Shown here: positions 1-9,210 of the stretch, one piece after another
Layout: every line of letters starts with the position of its first letter
Numbering within the stretch: the first letter of the stretch is position 1
Assembly (NCBI GenBank): GCA_025360085.1
Contig: JANYCW010000042.1
Location: forward strand, 1-45,112
DNA from: Actinomycetes bacterium
Lineage (GTDB): Bacteria; Actinomycetota; Actinomycetes; Nanopelagicales; Nanopelagicaceae
Reading direction: 5' to 3'
DNA: 45,112 nucleotides
Notes under the pieces: model-generated
What the model saw: the letters and a program-made list of their open reading frames with translations, nothing else
What the model was told of the DNA's origin: nothing
Database searches by the model: none
Position numbers and translations under genes: made by a program

Positions 1-185
1 ACAATTGATTGATTTGTCGTAAAGATCATGAAGGCCATGACTATAAATATTGTTCCGCTCCAAGAGAACTCAGGATCAGTTGAAATCCATCTCATCCAAG
101 CGCGAGCTACGATACCCAAAACAAATCCGCCACATAGCGCAGTTACAATTAACCTGCCATTACCCACTCTTATTTCGGCCTTCAT
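1..185 (-). CDS. Membrane protein of unknown function, 5' part only
   Basis: A minus-strand frame opens with ATG at 185 and stays open to the left edge, giving 61 residues with no stop, so the gene continues outside the window. Two hydrophobic stretches are visible, roughly residues 11-29 and 45-57, separated by a short polar segment rich in Trp and Arg, so it is probably an integral membrane protein. I do not recognise the family. The start is well supported: a near-ideal promoter lies directly upstream with its -10 hexamer 6 nt before the ATG, and no Shine-Dalgarno sequence is visible, as expected for a leaderless mRNA. It is divergent from the NAD(P)H-hydrate dehydratase gene. Confidence 0.65.
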   Translation of the reverse strand, partial: MKAEIRVGNGRLIVTALCGGFVLGIVARAWMRWISTDPEFSWSGTIFIVMAFMIFTTNQSI

Positions 186-191
186 CTTTAA

Positions 192-220
192 ACATTACTA
201 TTGGAATTCACCATTTTCAA
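192..220 (-). promoter_or_regulatory. Leaderless sigma-70-type promoter of the left-edge gene
   Basis: On the minus strand TTGAAA (220-215), a 17-nt spacer and TAATGT (197-192) precede the ATG at 185 by 6 nt. Spacing is ideal for a housekeeping promoter and would place transcription start at or next to the A of the ATG. It is the clearest example of the layout seen at many starts in this window. Confidence 0.7.
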
Positions 221-353
221 TAGATTGAGCTCAAGAGAAGTTGAGTGCTCTACTAGAGGCACTCTTTCAGTGCAAGAATATCCGAGGTTTACCGACAGCA
301 AAGTGGATGAGAGCCATTGATAATTCTGCATACTTTTCAAGTCAATTGACGGG
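221..353 (+). other. Intergenic region with alternative stem-loops
   Basis: No convincing gene. AGTGC occurs at 244-248 and again at 269-273, with GCACT between them at 259-263. The middle element can pair with the left copy (GAGTGC 243-248 with GCACTC 259-264, extended by TCTA/TAGA) or with the right copy (259-263 with 269-273, 5-nt loop), but not both. A TAGATT hexamer at 221-226 could be a plus-strand -10. The role (operator, 5' UTR element or terminator) is unknown. Confidence 0.35.
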
Positions 354-389
354 ATGCCATTCAAAGTTGAATTCATGCGATACTTAACC

Positions 390-1244
390 ATGAGTGAAAT
401 TACACGCGTTTCTAAAAAATGGAGCAATCACGATGCAAAGCGTTGCATCATCGTCCCATCGGACCTAGACCATAAGTATTCGCGCGGCACTCTAGGAGTA
501 ATTACCGGTTCGGCGCAGTATCCAGGGGCTGCGGTTTTATCCACTTCGGCAGCTGCGGCAACAGGAATTGGAATGATTCGTTTTCACAGTTCATCTGGTT
601 TAGCGCATCTGGTGTTGCATGCAACACCATCGGTCGTGGTCCAACCTGGAAAGGTTTCTGCTTGGTTGATTGGCTCTGGAATCCCCTCGAAAAAGAATTC
701 AGATATCACTACTTGGCTTCGACATCGTTGGTTTAAATCAGTGCGATTGCAAAATGTGCCTACCGTCTTAGATGCCGGTGCCCTATATATGTCGGGTTCT
801 CTTGAACAACCAACACTTATTACCCCACACAGTGGCGAGCTATCAGCACTATTGTCTTCCCGAGGTGTTCCTGTCTCTATTGAAGCCATTGAAGGTGATC
901 CTAAAAAATGGGTACAAGTTGCAGCCAACACACTCGGCGTCACAGTGCTTTTGAAGGGCTCGGTTACCTACGTAGCCAATAACGAAATTTTGATCGAACT
1001 TCCGGCGGCAACTACGTGGCTTGCAACTGCTGGTACGGGAGATGTTTTGGCAGGAATCATTGGTGCATTAGTTTCAACTAACTCTATTGAAATTTTAAAT
1101 GATGCAAATCGCTTGGCAGAAGTTGCAGCAACGGGTGCATTGATTCATGCACACGCCGCAAAAATTGCATCTAGGGGTGGCCCTATTTCTGCTGAGATGC
1201 TAGTCACAGAAATCTCTGGTGCCATCTCTCAATTACTCAAATAG
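390..1244 (+). CDS. nnrD: ADP-dependent NAD(P)H-hydrate dehydratase
   Basis: Repairs damaged hydrated NADH/NADPH by ADP-dependent dehydration, a cytosolic metabolite-repair enzyme of the carbohydrate-kinase-like (ribokinase-fold) family. Visible family blocks are RGTLGVITGSAQYPGAA near the N-terminus (nucleotide-binding glycine-rich start), TLITPHSGELSAL in the middle and TAGTGDVLAGIIGAL near the C-terminus, the anion-hole/catalytic Asp motif. At 284 residues it matches the stand-alone NnrD domain; the epimerase half (NnrE) fused to it in many bacteria is absent and not nearby. ATG codons occur at 354, 375 and 390 in the same frame. I prefer 390 because it trims a non-conserved extension and has GATACT five nucleotides upstream, but 354 cannot be excluded. 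A response regulator follows 47 bp downstream. Confidence 0.85.
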   Translation: MSEITRVSKKWSNHDAKRCIIVPSDLDHKYSRGTLGVITGSAQYPGAAVLSTSAAAATGIGMIRFHSSSGLAHLVLHATPSVVVQPGKVSAWLIGSGIPSKKNSDITTWLRHRWFKSVRLQNVPTVLDAGALYMSGSLEQPTLITPHSGELSALLSSRGVPVSIEAIEGDPKKWVQVAANTLGVTVLLKGSVTYVANNEILIELPAATTWLATAGTGDVLAGIIGALVSTNSIEILNDANRLAEVAATGALIHAHAAKIASRGGPISAEMLVTEISGAISQLLK

Positions 1245-1279
1245 GCCACATAACCGTAAGTTTCATTTTTCTTTGTTGC

Positions 1280-1291
1280 TACCATTTTTTT
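1280..1291 (+). promoter_or_regulatory. Leaderless -10 element for the response regulator
   Basis: TACCAT (1280-1285) followed by six T residues and then the ATG at 1292. No Shine-Dalgarno sequence. The -35 region is weak. Confidence 0.5.
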
Positions 1292-1960
1292 ATGAATGAA
1301 CGTGTATTAGTAGTTGTAGATGATGGATTCGAACTCTCTACATTAGTCCCAGCCCTAAGATTGCATGAAATGGATATTATTGGTGAGGCGCGGAGTGAAA
1401 GCGTGGCTCTAACACTCTTACACAGACTTCAACCTGACGTCGTACTGCTAGATATGCATGTTGCCGGAATCTCTGCGATAAGAATTGCAGTAAATCTTCG
1501 AAAATCAAAGCCCAAAGTTGGCATTGTAATTTTGGAGAGTTGCGCGGATGTAAGATTACTGGGCGATCGCCACGTGGATATCCCATCTGGAACTAAGGTA
1601 ATTCTCAAGCAATCGGCAACCGATCTTTTGGTTTTGTGTTCTGCAATTTCTGAGGCAAAAATTTCGGCGCATGAGAATCATGAGGTTTCTTGGATCAAGG
1701 GAAATGTATCAATTAAGGAGAAATCCTTAAATAGTCTGCTCGTACAACTGACCGATGTCCAAGTGCAAACTCTACGCTTAGTTGCCGACGGCTTAACAAA
1801 TGCCCATATAGGCCGGATGAGGTACGTAAGTGAAAAATCGGTCGAACAGATAATCTCGCGTGTGGCACAAGAGTTCAATATTCAACCCGATCGCAACAAA
1901 AATATGCGTGTGCAGTTAGTCAGTGAATACTATAAATGGCTAGGCGCGCCTCACCACTGA
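1292..1960 (+). CDS. Orphan NarL/LuxR-type response regulator
   Basis: The protein has 222 residues. An N-terminal receiver domain (about 1-120) keeps the acidic pair D10-D11, the phospho-acceptor D54 in VVLLDMHV and a Lys in VILKQS, so it should be phosphorylatable. A C-terminal LuxR/NarL helix-turn-helix (about 150-205) carries a recognisable LTDVQVQTLRLVADGLTNAHI start and SEKSVEQIISRV second half, although several consensus positions differ. No histidine kinase lies nearby, so it is an orphan and its signal and targets are unknown. It is transcribed alone from what looks like a leaderless promoter, and the next gene starts 38 bp downstream with its own possible -10. Confidence 0.8.
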   Translation: MNERVLVVVDDGFELSTLVPALRLHEMDIIGEARSESVALTLLHRLQPDVVLLDMHVAGISAIRIAVNLRKSKPKVGIVILESCADVRLLGDRHVDIPSGTKVILKQSATDLLVLCSAISEAKISAHENHEVSWIKGNVSIKEKSLNSLLVQLTDVQVQTLRLVADGLTNAHIGRMRYVSEKSVEQIISRVAQEFNIQPDRNKNMRVQLVSEYYKWLGAPHH

Positions 1961-1998
1961 AAGCTGATTCACATTAAATCACGGTAAAGTTTCCTGTT

Positions 1999-2256
1999 AT
2001 GGAGTTTGAAGAGCTACGCAAGCGTTGGAACGAAGTACTCGATGCTCTTCTTGCCGCCGATAGAGTCGCGTGGTTAGCTTTTTTTGACGCCAGAATTGCC
2101 GGATTCGATGGGCAAACTGTGAGGCTAGATTTTTCCGATAGTCAAAAACTTGGAGCCGCTCACGAATTCTCAGAAATGCGTAAAAAGCAAGATGCGCTGT
2201 TAATTTCGACGATTAAAGAGATTTTGAATATTGATGTTGAGATTGCCGAACAATGA
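1999..2256 (+). CDS. Small protein resembling the C-terminal domain of DNA polymerase III tau (DnaX)
   Basis: An 85-residue acidic protein. From memory of the family, its sequence follows the C-terminal domain of actinobacterial DnaX tau: a Trp-containing opening (LRKRWNEVLDAL), the RVAW segment, a GFDGQTVRLDF strand pair, and a helical end with IKEILNIDVEI, which parallels the DnaX ending 'LGVDW'. No ATPase domain precedes it, so it would be a free copy of a domain normally at the end of a clamp-loader subunit. TAAAGT lies at 1985-1990, 8 nt before the ATG, with no Shine-Dalgarno sequence. Its stop overlaps the start of the secreted lysozyme gene (ATGA at 2253), implying translational coupling. 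The homology call is moderate; function is unknown. Confidence 0.6.
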   Translation: MEFEELRKRWNEVLDALLAADRVAWLAFFDARIAGFDGQTVRLDFSDSQKLGAAHEFSEMRKKQDALLISTIKEILNIDVEIAEQ

Positions 2257-3872
2257 AAATTCGCGCGGTCATAACTGTCCTTTCGCTATGGCTATTGAGC
2301 ATAGGTCTGCCAAGCGCGTTTGCTGGCACTGCGCAACTTTCACTCTCAGTACGGCAGACTCCTTCGAATAGTGAAGCGCTTTTAACCTTTTACGGCGTGA
2401 TTAAACCCGCGAAATCTGGAATTACGGTATCAATCCAAATAGAAGGCGATGGAGTGTGGAAAACGACTCGCTTCAAAAGTAAAACGGTTGCGACGGGCGC
2501 TTGGAAAATTACCGCCTTAGCAACGGCCATCGATTCGCGCGTTTCCTATCGTGCAAGCGCACTTATTGGTGGTAAGAAAATTTACTCACCGATTCGCTCC
2601 ATTGTCATCAAACAAACTCCCACCATGTCTGAAACCGATCCGATTTTAGTAATGGGACAATTCGGTCCTGGCGGACGTATCCATGGCGCCGACATAAGTC
2701 GCTGGCAACATCCTAATGAGACGACAATCGATTTTGTAAAAATGTATGAAGCGGGCGTTCGATTTGTGATGATAAAGGCATCGGACACTCGGGACGTCGC
2801 CGATGCGCTCTCACTCAAATACTTAACGATGGATCACATCGCTGCACAGGCGGCCGGTATTTACACTGGCTTCTATCACTATGCGATTTTGCCCGACGTA
2901 ACCGATGATTTTGAAATTATTCGCGATGCGACTGCGCAAGCACAAAAAGCCACTTGGCGGTTGGCATCAATTGGTGGATATACCGAGCGCGACCTTCCTT
3001 ATGCGCTAGATCTAGAAAATAAATGTGTCCGCCTTTCAACGTCAGGTGCCTGTCAAAAATATGCTTCGCGTGATGAAGTTACCTTGTGGGCAACAACTTT
3101 TCTGCGAATTCTGAAGGAAAAAACGGGTAAAACTCCTATTTTGTACTCATACTCTAATTTTCTTGAAGGCTCCATGAATCGAAATGCCGAATTGTCGCAG
3201 TATCCACTGTGGTTGGCCCAGTATGCAATTGATCCATCAAATCCCCTTAATCAGCCGGGATTAAAAGCCAGTGGATGTTACGTGCACTCATGGACAGGTG
3301 CCAACTGCGATTCTCAGTGGACCATGTGGCAGTACACATCTTGCGGTATCGCACCTAAGTACGGAGTTCCAGGAACCAGACTAGATTTGAATGTATTTAG
3401 AGGAAATGCGCAAGCGTTCATGGATTTGGTTCAAGGTAGTTGGATACCCACGATGGTTGATTTAATGCCCAGCAACGAGCCGACACAATTAACTGTAGTC
3501 AAACAATCCGCGTCAACGACAAATAAATATGTAACTTTTACAGTAACCGTGGCCCGACCCGATTTATCCCCTGTCGTAACTGGAAGTGTAAAATTAATAT
3601 TCGACGCGCTCAATCCCCCAAGCGTTAATCCAACGCAGAGTGTTATTCGCTCAACAAGTGGGGAATGGACCTTGGCAATCAAAGGAGTTCCGGCTGGAAA
3701 TTACATCGGAAAAATTCTATTTACCGATGGATCGCAAACGCATGCCCAAAGTTCTCAACCGGTAAGTTTCACTCTTGAACAAGGCCCAACACCTTCACCA
3801 ACACCCTCACCGACCAATAAACCAACGCCACGACCTTCAGTTGATGGCTGCGCCAACCAGATTAAGAATTAA
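2253..3872 (+). CDS. Secreted GH25 lysozyme (N-acetylmuramidase) with flanking beta domains
   Basis: A 539-residue exported protein. Residues 1-24 form a Sec signal peptide with an apparent cleavage site after SAFA. Residues about 26-120 look like an immunoglobulin-like beta domain. About 145-375 form the GH25 muramidase domain, with DISRWQ (D147) opening the barrel and the catalytic pair in LDLEN (D253, E255). A second beta domain (about 395-505) follows, then a Pro/Thr/Ser tail ending near the C-terminus. GH25 enzymes cut the beta-1,4 MurNAc-GlcNAc bond, so it may remodel the cell's own wall or attack other cells. No transmembrane anchor or LPXTG motif is visible. It overlaps the upstream small gene by 4 bp and glpD, on the other strand, by 11 bp. 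Confidence 0.85.
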   Translation: MKIRAVITVLSLWLLSIGLPSAFAGTAQLSLSVRQTPSNSEALLTFYGVIKPAKSGITVSIQIEGDGVWKTTRFKSKTVATGAWKITALATAIDSRVSYRASALIGGKKIYSPIRSIVIKQTPTMSETDPILVMGQFGPGGRIHGADISRWQHPNETTIDFVKMYEAGVRFVMIKASDTRDVADALSLKYLTMDHIAAQAAGIYTGFYHYAILPDVTDDFEIIRDATAQAQKATWRLASIGGYTERDLPYALDLENKCVRLSTSGACQKYASRDEVTLWATTFLRILKEKTGKTPILYSYSNFLEGSMNRNAELSQYPLWLAQYAIDPSNPLNQPGLKASGCYVHSWTGANCDSQWTMWQYTSCGIAPKYGVPGTRLDLNVFRGNAQAFMDLVQGSWIPTMVDLMPSNEPTQLTVVKQSASTTNKYVTFTVTVARPDLSPVVTGSVKLIFDALNPPSVNPTQSVIRSTSGEWTLAIKGVPAGNYIGKILFTDGSQTHAQSSQPVSFTLEQGPTPSPTPSPTNKPTPRPSVDGCANQIKN

Positions 3873-5535
3873 TTTTTTCACAAGCAATCTTGATTTCACC
3901 GAGAGCAATTAATTCTTGCTCGACAATTGACTTGTACTCTGCAATCGATTCCTTTCGATCTTTGTTTGACCAATTAAGTACTGGCGAAATAATTTCAGCA
4001 ACACTTTCCGCCAAGTCGGCACCATGTCCTTTAGCCTCAAAAGAAATGCGTGTGCGCCGGGATATGACATCGCTAACAGATTGCGCACCTTCATGACTTA
4101 CCGAATATAGAATTTCGGCTCTAATGTAGGGTAAATCGGGTGATAACTTTTTAGCCAAAGTAGCATTTTCTTTTATCAAAATAAATATTTCATTAATCAT
4201 GGAGCCGTAACGATTAAGAAGATGTGTAACAGTATCGGGTTCCAAACCACTCTCTTCGGCTATTTGCTCAACTTGCTGCATCAATGCAAAATAGCCATCG
4301 GCGCCTACTAATGGCAGCTTCTCGGTTACTGATTCCGACGTTAATTTACGCAGCTCATTTACTGCTAGATCGATGACGTCCTTACTCATGATGCGATAGG
4401 TCGTATATTTACCGCCGGCAACACTGACAAAGCCCGGTGCTGGACGATCTACCGTATGTTCGCGCGAGAGCTTAGTGGTTGCCGAATTCTTTTTATTTGC
4501 TACCAATGGGCGCAGGCCGGCATAAACTCCAATAATATCTGCAATCTTAAGCTCCGGAGACAGAACACGATTGGCTTGGTCAAGTATGTACTGGACATCG
4601 CTGTGTTCGGCCAAAGGTTTTGCGCGATCTCCAATGTAAGGAGTATCAGTTGTGCCGACAATCCATTTATCACCCCAAGGAATGATAAAAAGTACGGATA
4701 CCGGGGTCTTTAGAATTATTCCCGCCTCAGATTTTATTGCAGAACCTGGCAAGACAATGTGAACGCCTTTACTCATTGTGACGGTGTAGCCGGGCTTAAG
4801 GTCGAATTTCTCATGTAACTCATCGCTCCAAATACCCGCGCACATCACCGTCACTGTTGCATTAATCGCAATTGTTTTTCCACTCACTAAATCCTTTGCA
4901 TTGACACCGACAACCGATTTTCCTTTACGAATAAGTGACTCGGCACTTACCCGCGTTGCAATTATTGCCCCATGGCGGGCAGCGGTTCGGGCAACTGAAA
5001 GTGTGTGGCGAGCATCATCTACTTGAGCATCGAAATACTTGATAGCTCCTAAAATAATATCAGGACGAAGTGATGGCGCAATCTCATTAATTTGTTTTTG
5101 ACTCAAATGTTTGTGCCAAGGAAGCGCCCGTTGAAAACCGCGTAAGGCATCATAGAGAGCGAGCCCTGCGCCTACATAAGTACGTTCTCTAAACTTTTCA
5201 GTCAGTGGAAATAGAAAACCTACGGGTTTTACCAAGTGAGGGCACAACGTTGAGACTAAGAGTTCTCGCTCGTGCAGAGCTTCTCGCACTAATTTGAAGT
5301 CATACTGCTCTAGGTAGCGCAGCCCACCGTGAATCAACTTGCTTGAACGACTCGAAGTTCCCGCGGCAATATCTTGAGATTCGATGAGTGCGACTTTTAA
5401 TCCACGTGATGCTGCGTCCAAAGCCGCTCCAACGCCATTGACTCCCCCACCGATAACCAGCACATCAAAATTCTCATTGCCAAGGCATGCAATAGCGTTT
5501 TCGCGTTGCTCTGGGTTTAGCTGGGATAAAAACAT
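3862..5535 (-). CDS. glpD: Aerobic glycerol-3-phosphate dehydrogenase
   Basis: Oxidises sn-glycerol 3-phosphate to dihydroxyacetone phosphate, passing electrons through FAD to the quinone pool at the inner face of the membrane. The 557-residue protein starts with the FAD-binding Rossmann motif [21 protein letters not shown], interrupted by nothing, followed by the family signature [19 protein letters not shown] and the C-terminal GlpD domain. The length is normal. It diverges from glpK, with 68 bp between the two starts, so glycerol phosphorylation and oxidation sit together. No glycerol facilitator (glpF) or regulator gene adjoins. The ATG at 5535 is preceded at a distance by a GGAG element and further upstream by TAGGCT, a plausible -10 for a leadered transcript. 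Confidence 0.93.
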   Translation of the reverse strand: MFLSQLNPEQRENAIACLGNENFDVLVIGGGVNGVGAALDAASRGLKVALIESQDIAAGTSSRSSKLIHGGLRYLEQYDFKLVREALHERELLVSTLCPHLVKPVGFLFPLTEKFRERTYVGAGLALYDALRGFQRALPWHKHLSQKQINEIAPSLRPDIILGAIKYFDAQVDDARHTLSVARTAARHGAIIATRVSAESLIRKGKSVVGVNAKDLVSGKTIAINATVTVMCAGIWSDELHEKFDLKPGYTVTMSKGVHIVLPGSAIKSEAGIILKTPVSVLFIIPWGDKWIVGTTDTPYIGDRAKPLAEHSDVQYILDQANRVLSPELKIADIIGVYAGLRPLVANKKNSATTKLSREHTVDRPAPGFVSVAGGKYTTYRIMSKDVIDLAVNELRKLTSESVTEKLPLVGADGYFALMQQVEQIAEESGLEPDTVTHLLNRYGSMINEIFILIKENATLAKKLSPDLPYIRAEILYSVSHEGAQSVSDVISRRTRISFEAKGHGADLAESVAEIISPVLNWSNKDRKESIAEYKSIVEQELIALGEIKIACEKINS

Positions 5536-5603
5536 ATGCGTTGCATCTCCATTACGGCCTTTGTAGAGTTAAGCCTAACCGAACAGAGACGGATGTGCCT
5601 GAC

Positions 5604-7091
5604 ATGAGATACATCGGCAGTTTGGATCAAGGCACAAGCAGCACTCGATTTATGATCTTTGATCATGCTGGAAGAGTTGTAGGCCAACATCAAGTTGAAC
5701 ATCGACAGTTTCTGCCTCAGGCCGGTTGGGTAGAACATGATGCGAGTGAAATTTGGGAGCGAACCCAAGAAGTCATTGTTGCGGCGCTGAAGCAGGCCGA
5801 TATTTTAGGCTCGGATTTAGTGGCCATTGGAATCACGAATCAGCGAGAAACCACTGTCGCTTGGGATATTACGACGGGTCAACCCCTGTCGCATGCAATT
5901 GTCTGGCAAGACGTTCGGACAAGCGAATTCTTGGCAACCCTTTCCGAGGATGTGCAAAAAACCATTCGGTTCAAAACAGGTTTAACGATTGCACCATATT
6001 TTTCAGGCAGTAAAATTAACTGGTTACTTGAAAATGTTCCTGAAACTAGAAGTGCTAATGCGCGTTTTGGAACGATTGATTCATGGCTATTATGGAACTT
6101 ATCTGGGGGCGTACGAGGTGGAGTTCATGCCACTGACGTCACAAATGCTAGTCGCACATTGTTAATGGATCTTGAAACTTTGCAGTGGGATGACGAGCTC
6201 CTTCGGATATTTGGTGTCACTAAAGATTCACTGCCAATAATCAAATCCTCATCAACGGTTTATGCACACACTGATCCACACGGAGCATTTGGAAGCGCTA
6301 TTCCGATTGCTGGAATCGTTGGAGATCAGCAAGCCGCCATGGTCGGACAAGTCTGCTTCGAACGCGGGGAATCCAAGACGACATATGGAACGGGAAATTT
6401 CGCACTACTCAATACAGGTACTGAAATCGTTAGATCTACACATGGCCTGCTCACGACTGTCTGTTTTAAATTTGGCGAAGAGCCGGCAAAGTATGCACTA
6501 GAGGGCTCGGTTGCAGTAACGGGCTCGGCGATTCAATGGTTGCGCGATCAATTGGGGATTATTTCAAGTGCGGCAGAGACTGAGAATTTAGCTTCGTCGG
6601 TACTCGATACGGCAGGAGTGTATTTTGTGCCGGCCTTCTCCGGGCTCTTTGCGCCATATTGGCGCAGTGATGCACGCGGCGTTATTGTCGGTCTAACACG
6701 GGCGGCCAATAAGGCTCATCTGGTGCGCGCGGCCCTTGAAGCGATCTGTTATCAAACTCGTGAAGTTATGGATGCCATGGTTGCCGATAGCGGTCTACCA
6801 ATGAGTGAGATGCGAGTTGATGGAGGAATTACTGCCAACTCACTCTGTATGCAGATGCAGGCCGACATTATGGGAGTTGAAATATCAAAACCTTTAATCG
6901 CTGAAACAACGGCATTAGGTGCGGCATATGCCGCAGGTTTAGCTGTTGGATTTTGGACATCGACTGAGGAACTTCGAAAACAATGGCAAGAGTCTCGACG
7001 CTGGAAGCCAACGAGCACAGTGGAAGCGCGCAAATCGGGTTATTCGAGATGGAAAAAAGCCGTTGAGAGAAGCCTTAACTGGGTCGATTAG
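5604..7091 (+). CDS. glpK: Glycerol kinase
   Basis: Phosphorylates glycerol with ATP to glycerol 3-phosphate, the substrate of the divergent glpD product. The protein opens with [18 protein letters not shown], the phosphate-1 motif of FGGY kinases, continues with [10 protein letters not shown] and WQDVRT, and has the FGGY C-terminal signature region around [16 protein letters not shown] and [16 protein letters not shown]. With ATG at 5604 it has 495 residues, the usual family length. An in-frame GTG lies at 5595 and an open extension runs further upstream, but conserved sequence begins just after 5604. The gene ends 4 bp inside the convergent alpha-galactosidase gene. Regulation is probably shared with glpD through the 68-bp intergenic region, although I see no clear palindrome there. 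Confidence 0.93.
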   Translation: MRYIGSLDQGTSSTRFMIFDHAGRVVGQHQVEHRQFLPQAGWVEHDASEIWERTQEVIVAALKQADILGSDLVAIGITNQRETTVAWDITTGQPLSHAIVWQDVRTSEFLATLSEDVQKTIRFKTGLTIAPYFSGSKINWLLENVPETRSANARFGTIDSWLLWNLSGGVRGGVHATDVTNASRTLLMDLETLQWDDELLRIFGVTKDSLPIIKSSSTVYAHTDPHGAFGSAIPIAGIVGDQQAAMVGQVCFERGESKTTYGTGNFALLNTGTEIVRSTHGLLTTVCFKFGEEPAKYALEGSVAVTGSAIQWLRDQLGIISSAAETENLASSVLDTAGVYFVPAFSGLFAPYWRSDARGVIVGLTRAANKAHLVRAALEAICYQTREVMDAMVADSGLPMSEMRVDGGITANSLCMQMQADIMGVEISKPLIAETTALGAAYAAGLAVGFWTSTEELRKQWQESRRWKPTSTVEARKSGYSRWKKAVERSLNWVD

Positions 7092-9190
7092 ATTTTTGTA
7101 ATTTCAATGATACATGCGTTAGCGGGAGCAAGAATTGGAGCCGCGACACCAAGATGGGTCAAAGCAGATCCTGAGAGTTTTATTCCTTGCATCCAGTCAG
7201 GTGGCTGAATCAACATAAATCGAGGTTTCCCCGCGGGATAAACGGCCTTAATCGAGTAAGTTGCTTTTTCATCGAGCCCAGGAAATTTGAGAACCGCTGG
7301 ATGGATGGTCACTGTAGGAGTTAACTGCACATAAGCAAAAATTGCACGAGATGTGTCGTAGGCGATTACACCATACAAATAACCGTGGGGATCTGGATAG
7401 TCAACACGAATCATTCTCCCGTTATGTAAGAGTGCTCGATTATTTTTGTAGTAATCGGCCCACGACTTTAAAAGCATTCGCTCTTGGAGTGTCGCCTCTG
7501 TAATATTCCATTCGATTCCGGCATGACCAAAGAGTGCGGTGATGGCGCGCATTGATAGTTCAAGAGTTCGACCGGTTTGGTGCCCATGTGTTGGCCCAAT
7601 GTGCGTGCCCAACATTTCTGGTGGAATAACCTGCATTGTCCATCTTTGTATCGTTTGACGCTCTAAGGCGTCATTATTATCGCTTGTCCAAAAACGATCG
7701 ACGTAATCGATAACGCCTAAATCAATACGCGCACCACCCGATGCGCAGGATTCAATTTCAAGGCCTGGGTGTCGTTTTTTAAGTTCGGTGAATAAGCGAT
7801 AGATCGCTTGTGTTTGTGTACGCACACCTGCGCGTCCATAGTGGCCAGCATCGACTAACACACGATTGTGGTCCCATTTTATATAAGCAATATTGTGGTC
7901 TTTTAGAATCGCCGATGTTTGCTCAAGTACATGTTCATAAGCGCCCTCATGGGCCAGATCCAAGACCAGTTGATGTCGCCATAACGGTGGAATTCGATCA
8001 TTTTCATGCAAAATCCACTCAGGGTGGGCGCGATAGAGATCGGAATCTTCATTGACCATCTCACCTTCAAACCACAATCCAAATTCAATTCCTTTTGAAT
8101 TAATGTACGTGATGATTGGTGTTAGTCCATGTGGCCAAACTAATGGATCAATAATCCAATCCCCCAAACCTGCACGATCATTGCGCCGTGAGTGAAACCA
8201 GCCATCGTCTAATACAACACGTTCTATTCCGATTTGCGTGGCAACATCAACGAGCTCTCTAATAGCCGCTTCATTATGATTGAAATAGAGAGCCTCCCAC
8301 ATATTTAAGGTCAAAGGGCGTGGACGTTGTGGATGCATGGTGCGCGCACGAATATGTGAATGGAATGCTGCACTTACTCCATCAAGGCCTTCCTTTGAAA
8401 ATACCGAAACCATGCTTGGTGTCGCATAGCTTTGATTTGGTTGCAAGATAACTTCGCCAGGGAGTAAAAGTTCACCTGCACCGATTGATTGATTTCCTTC
8501 AAATCCGCGCTCAATTAAATACTGCGAATTTCCACTCCAAGCCACACTCGTTGCCCAAGCTACGCCACTTTGAAAAGTTGTGTGTGCCGCCAAAGCAATA
8601 TTTGCGATGGAAAAATTAGCTCCACTTCGGCCTTCCCGCGATTGGCGAACCCAAGTCCCGATTGCGATATCGCGCCGTTGTGGTTGGCGCTCATTGGACC
8701 AACGGCCTACAAAATCTAAACTTTGTTGCGCCTCTTGCGGCAAAGGCAGCCAATGAATGTATTCATTAACAATAAAATCACTTGAGCCAATATTTTTAAG
8801 TGTTGCATTTTGAGTCACAACGCCGAATTTATCCATTTCAAAAGAGATAAGGATTTCCAGTTCTGCATGAAAATCGCGCAAGGTGACGGCGCATTGATTA
8901 TCCTTGTGATGAAAATCTGTTACTTCAAACTTTGTCGACCACGCTAGCCCATTTCGATGTCCGCTCAACGTTGGGTGACCCAAACATCCACGAGCGCCCT
9001 CACGCATGATTCCCGGGTTTTGTGGTTGATCCCAAAAGCCATGTGCAATCGATTCTCGTAGGGCGATTGTGCTTTCGGCAAACTCTCCGATGAGGGGTGC
9101 ACCCCAATGACTAATGACCAATGCACCATCAACGACTTCAAGAAGTAAAGAACTGCTATCGCCACGAAGAAGTGCAGATTGTTTACTCAC
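7088..9190 (-). CDS. Alpha-galactosidase, GH36 family
   Basis: A 700-residue enzyme that hydrolyses terminal alpha-1,6-galactosides such as melibiose or raffinose. The N-terminal half is the beta-sandwich domain of GH36; the barrel begins near RVVLDDGWF. The nucleophile is D440 in YIKWDHN and the acid/base is D504 in the SDNND motif, both intact. GGAR and CASGG segments between them fit substrate binding. There is no signal peptide, so the enzyme is cytosolic and the sugar must be imported by a transporter not in this window. It starts with GTG, 6 nt after a TACTCT hexamer. It diverges from galT across 20 bp, placing galactose release beside the Leloir pathway genes. Its end overlaps glpK by 4 bp on the opposite strand. 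Confidence 0.93.
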   Translation of the reverse strand: MSKQSALLRGDSSSLLLEVVDGALVISHWGAPLIGEFAESTIALRESIAHGFWDQPQNPGIMREGARGCLGHPTLSGHRNGLAWSTKFEVTDFHHKDNQCAVTLRDFHAELEILISFEMDKFGVVTQNATLKNIGSSDFIVNEYIHWLPLPQEAQQSLDFVGRWSNERQPQRRDIAIGTWVRQSREGRSGANFSIANIALAAHTTFQSGVAWATSVAWSGNSQYLIERGFEGNQSIGAGELLLPGEVILQPNQSYATPSMVSVFSKEGLDGVSAAFHSHIRARTMHPQRPRPLTLNMWEALYFNHNEAAIRELVDVATQIGIERVVLDDGWFHSRRNDRAGLGDWIIDPLVWPHGLTPIITYINSKGIEFGLWFEGEMVNEDSDLYRAHPEWILHENDRIPPLWRHQLVLDLAHEGAYEHVLEQTSAILKDHNIAYIKWDHNRVLVDAGHYGRAGVRTQTQAIYRLFTELKKRHPGLEIESCASGGARIDLGVIDYVDRFWTSDNNDALERQTIQRWTMQVIPPEMLGTHIGPTHGHQTGRTLELSMRAITALFGHAGIEWNITEATLQERMLLKSWADYYKNNRALLHNGRMIRVDYPDPHGYLYGVIAYDTSRAIFAYVQLTPTVTIHPAVLKFPGLDEKATYSIKAVYPAGKPRFMLIQPPDWMQGIKLSGSALTHLGVAAPILAPANACIIEITKI

Positions 9191-9195
9191 ACAGG

Positions 9196-9202
9196 TAGAG
9201 TA
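9196..9202. promoter_or_regulatory. Overlapping divergent -10 elements of alpha-galactosidase and galT
   Basis: The seven bases TAGAGTA read as TAGAGT (9196-9201) on the plus strand and TACTCT (9202-9197) on the minus strand. The minus hexamer is exactly 6 nt from the alpha-galactosidase GTG at 9190. The plus hexamer is 9 nt from the galT ATG at 9211. Both transcripts would be leaderless or nearly so, and two polymerases could not bind at once. Confidence 0.5.
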
Positions 9203-9210
9203 ACGACACT

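Noticed and set aside
188-427. Minus-strand frame of 79 codons before nnrD
   Set aside because: It overlaps the nnrD start and the promoter of the left-edge gene, and its composition shows no protein-like pattern.
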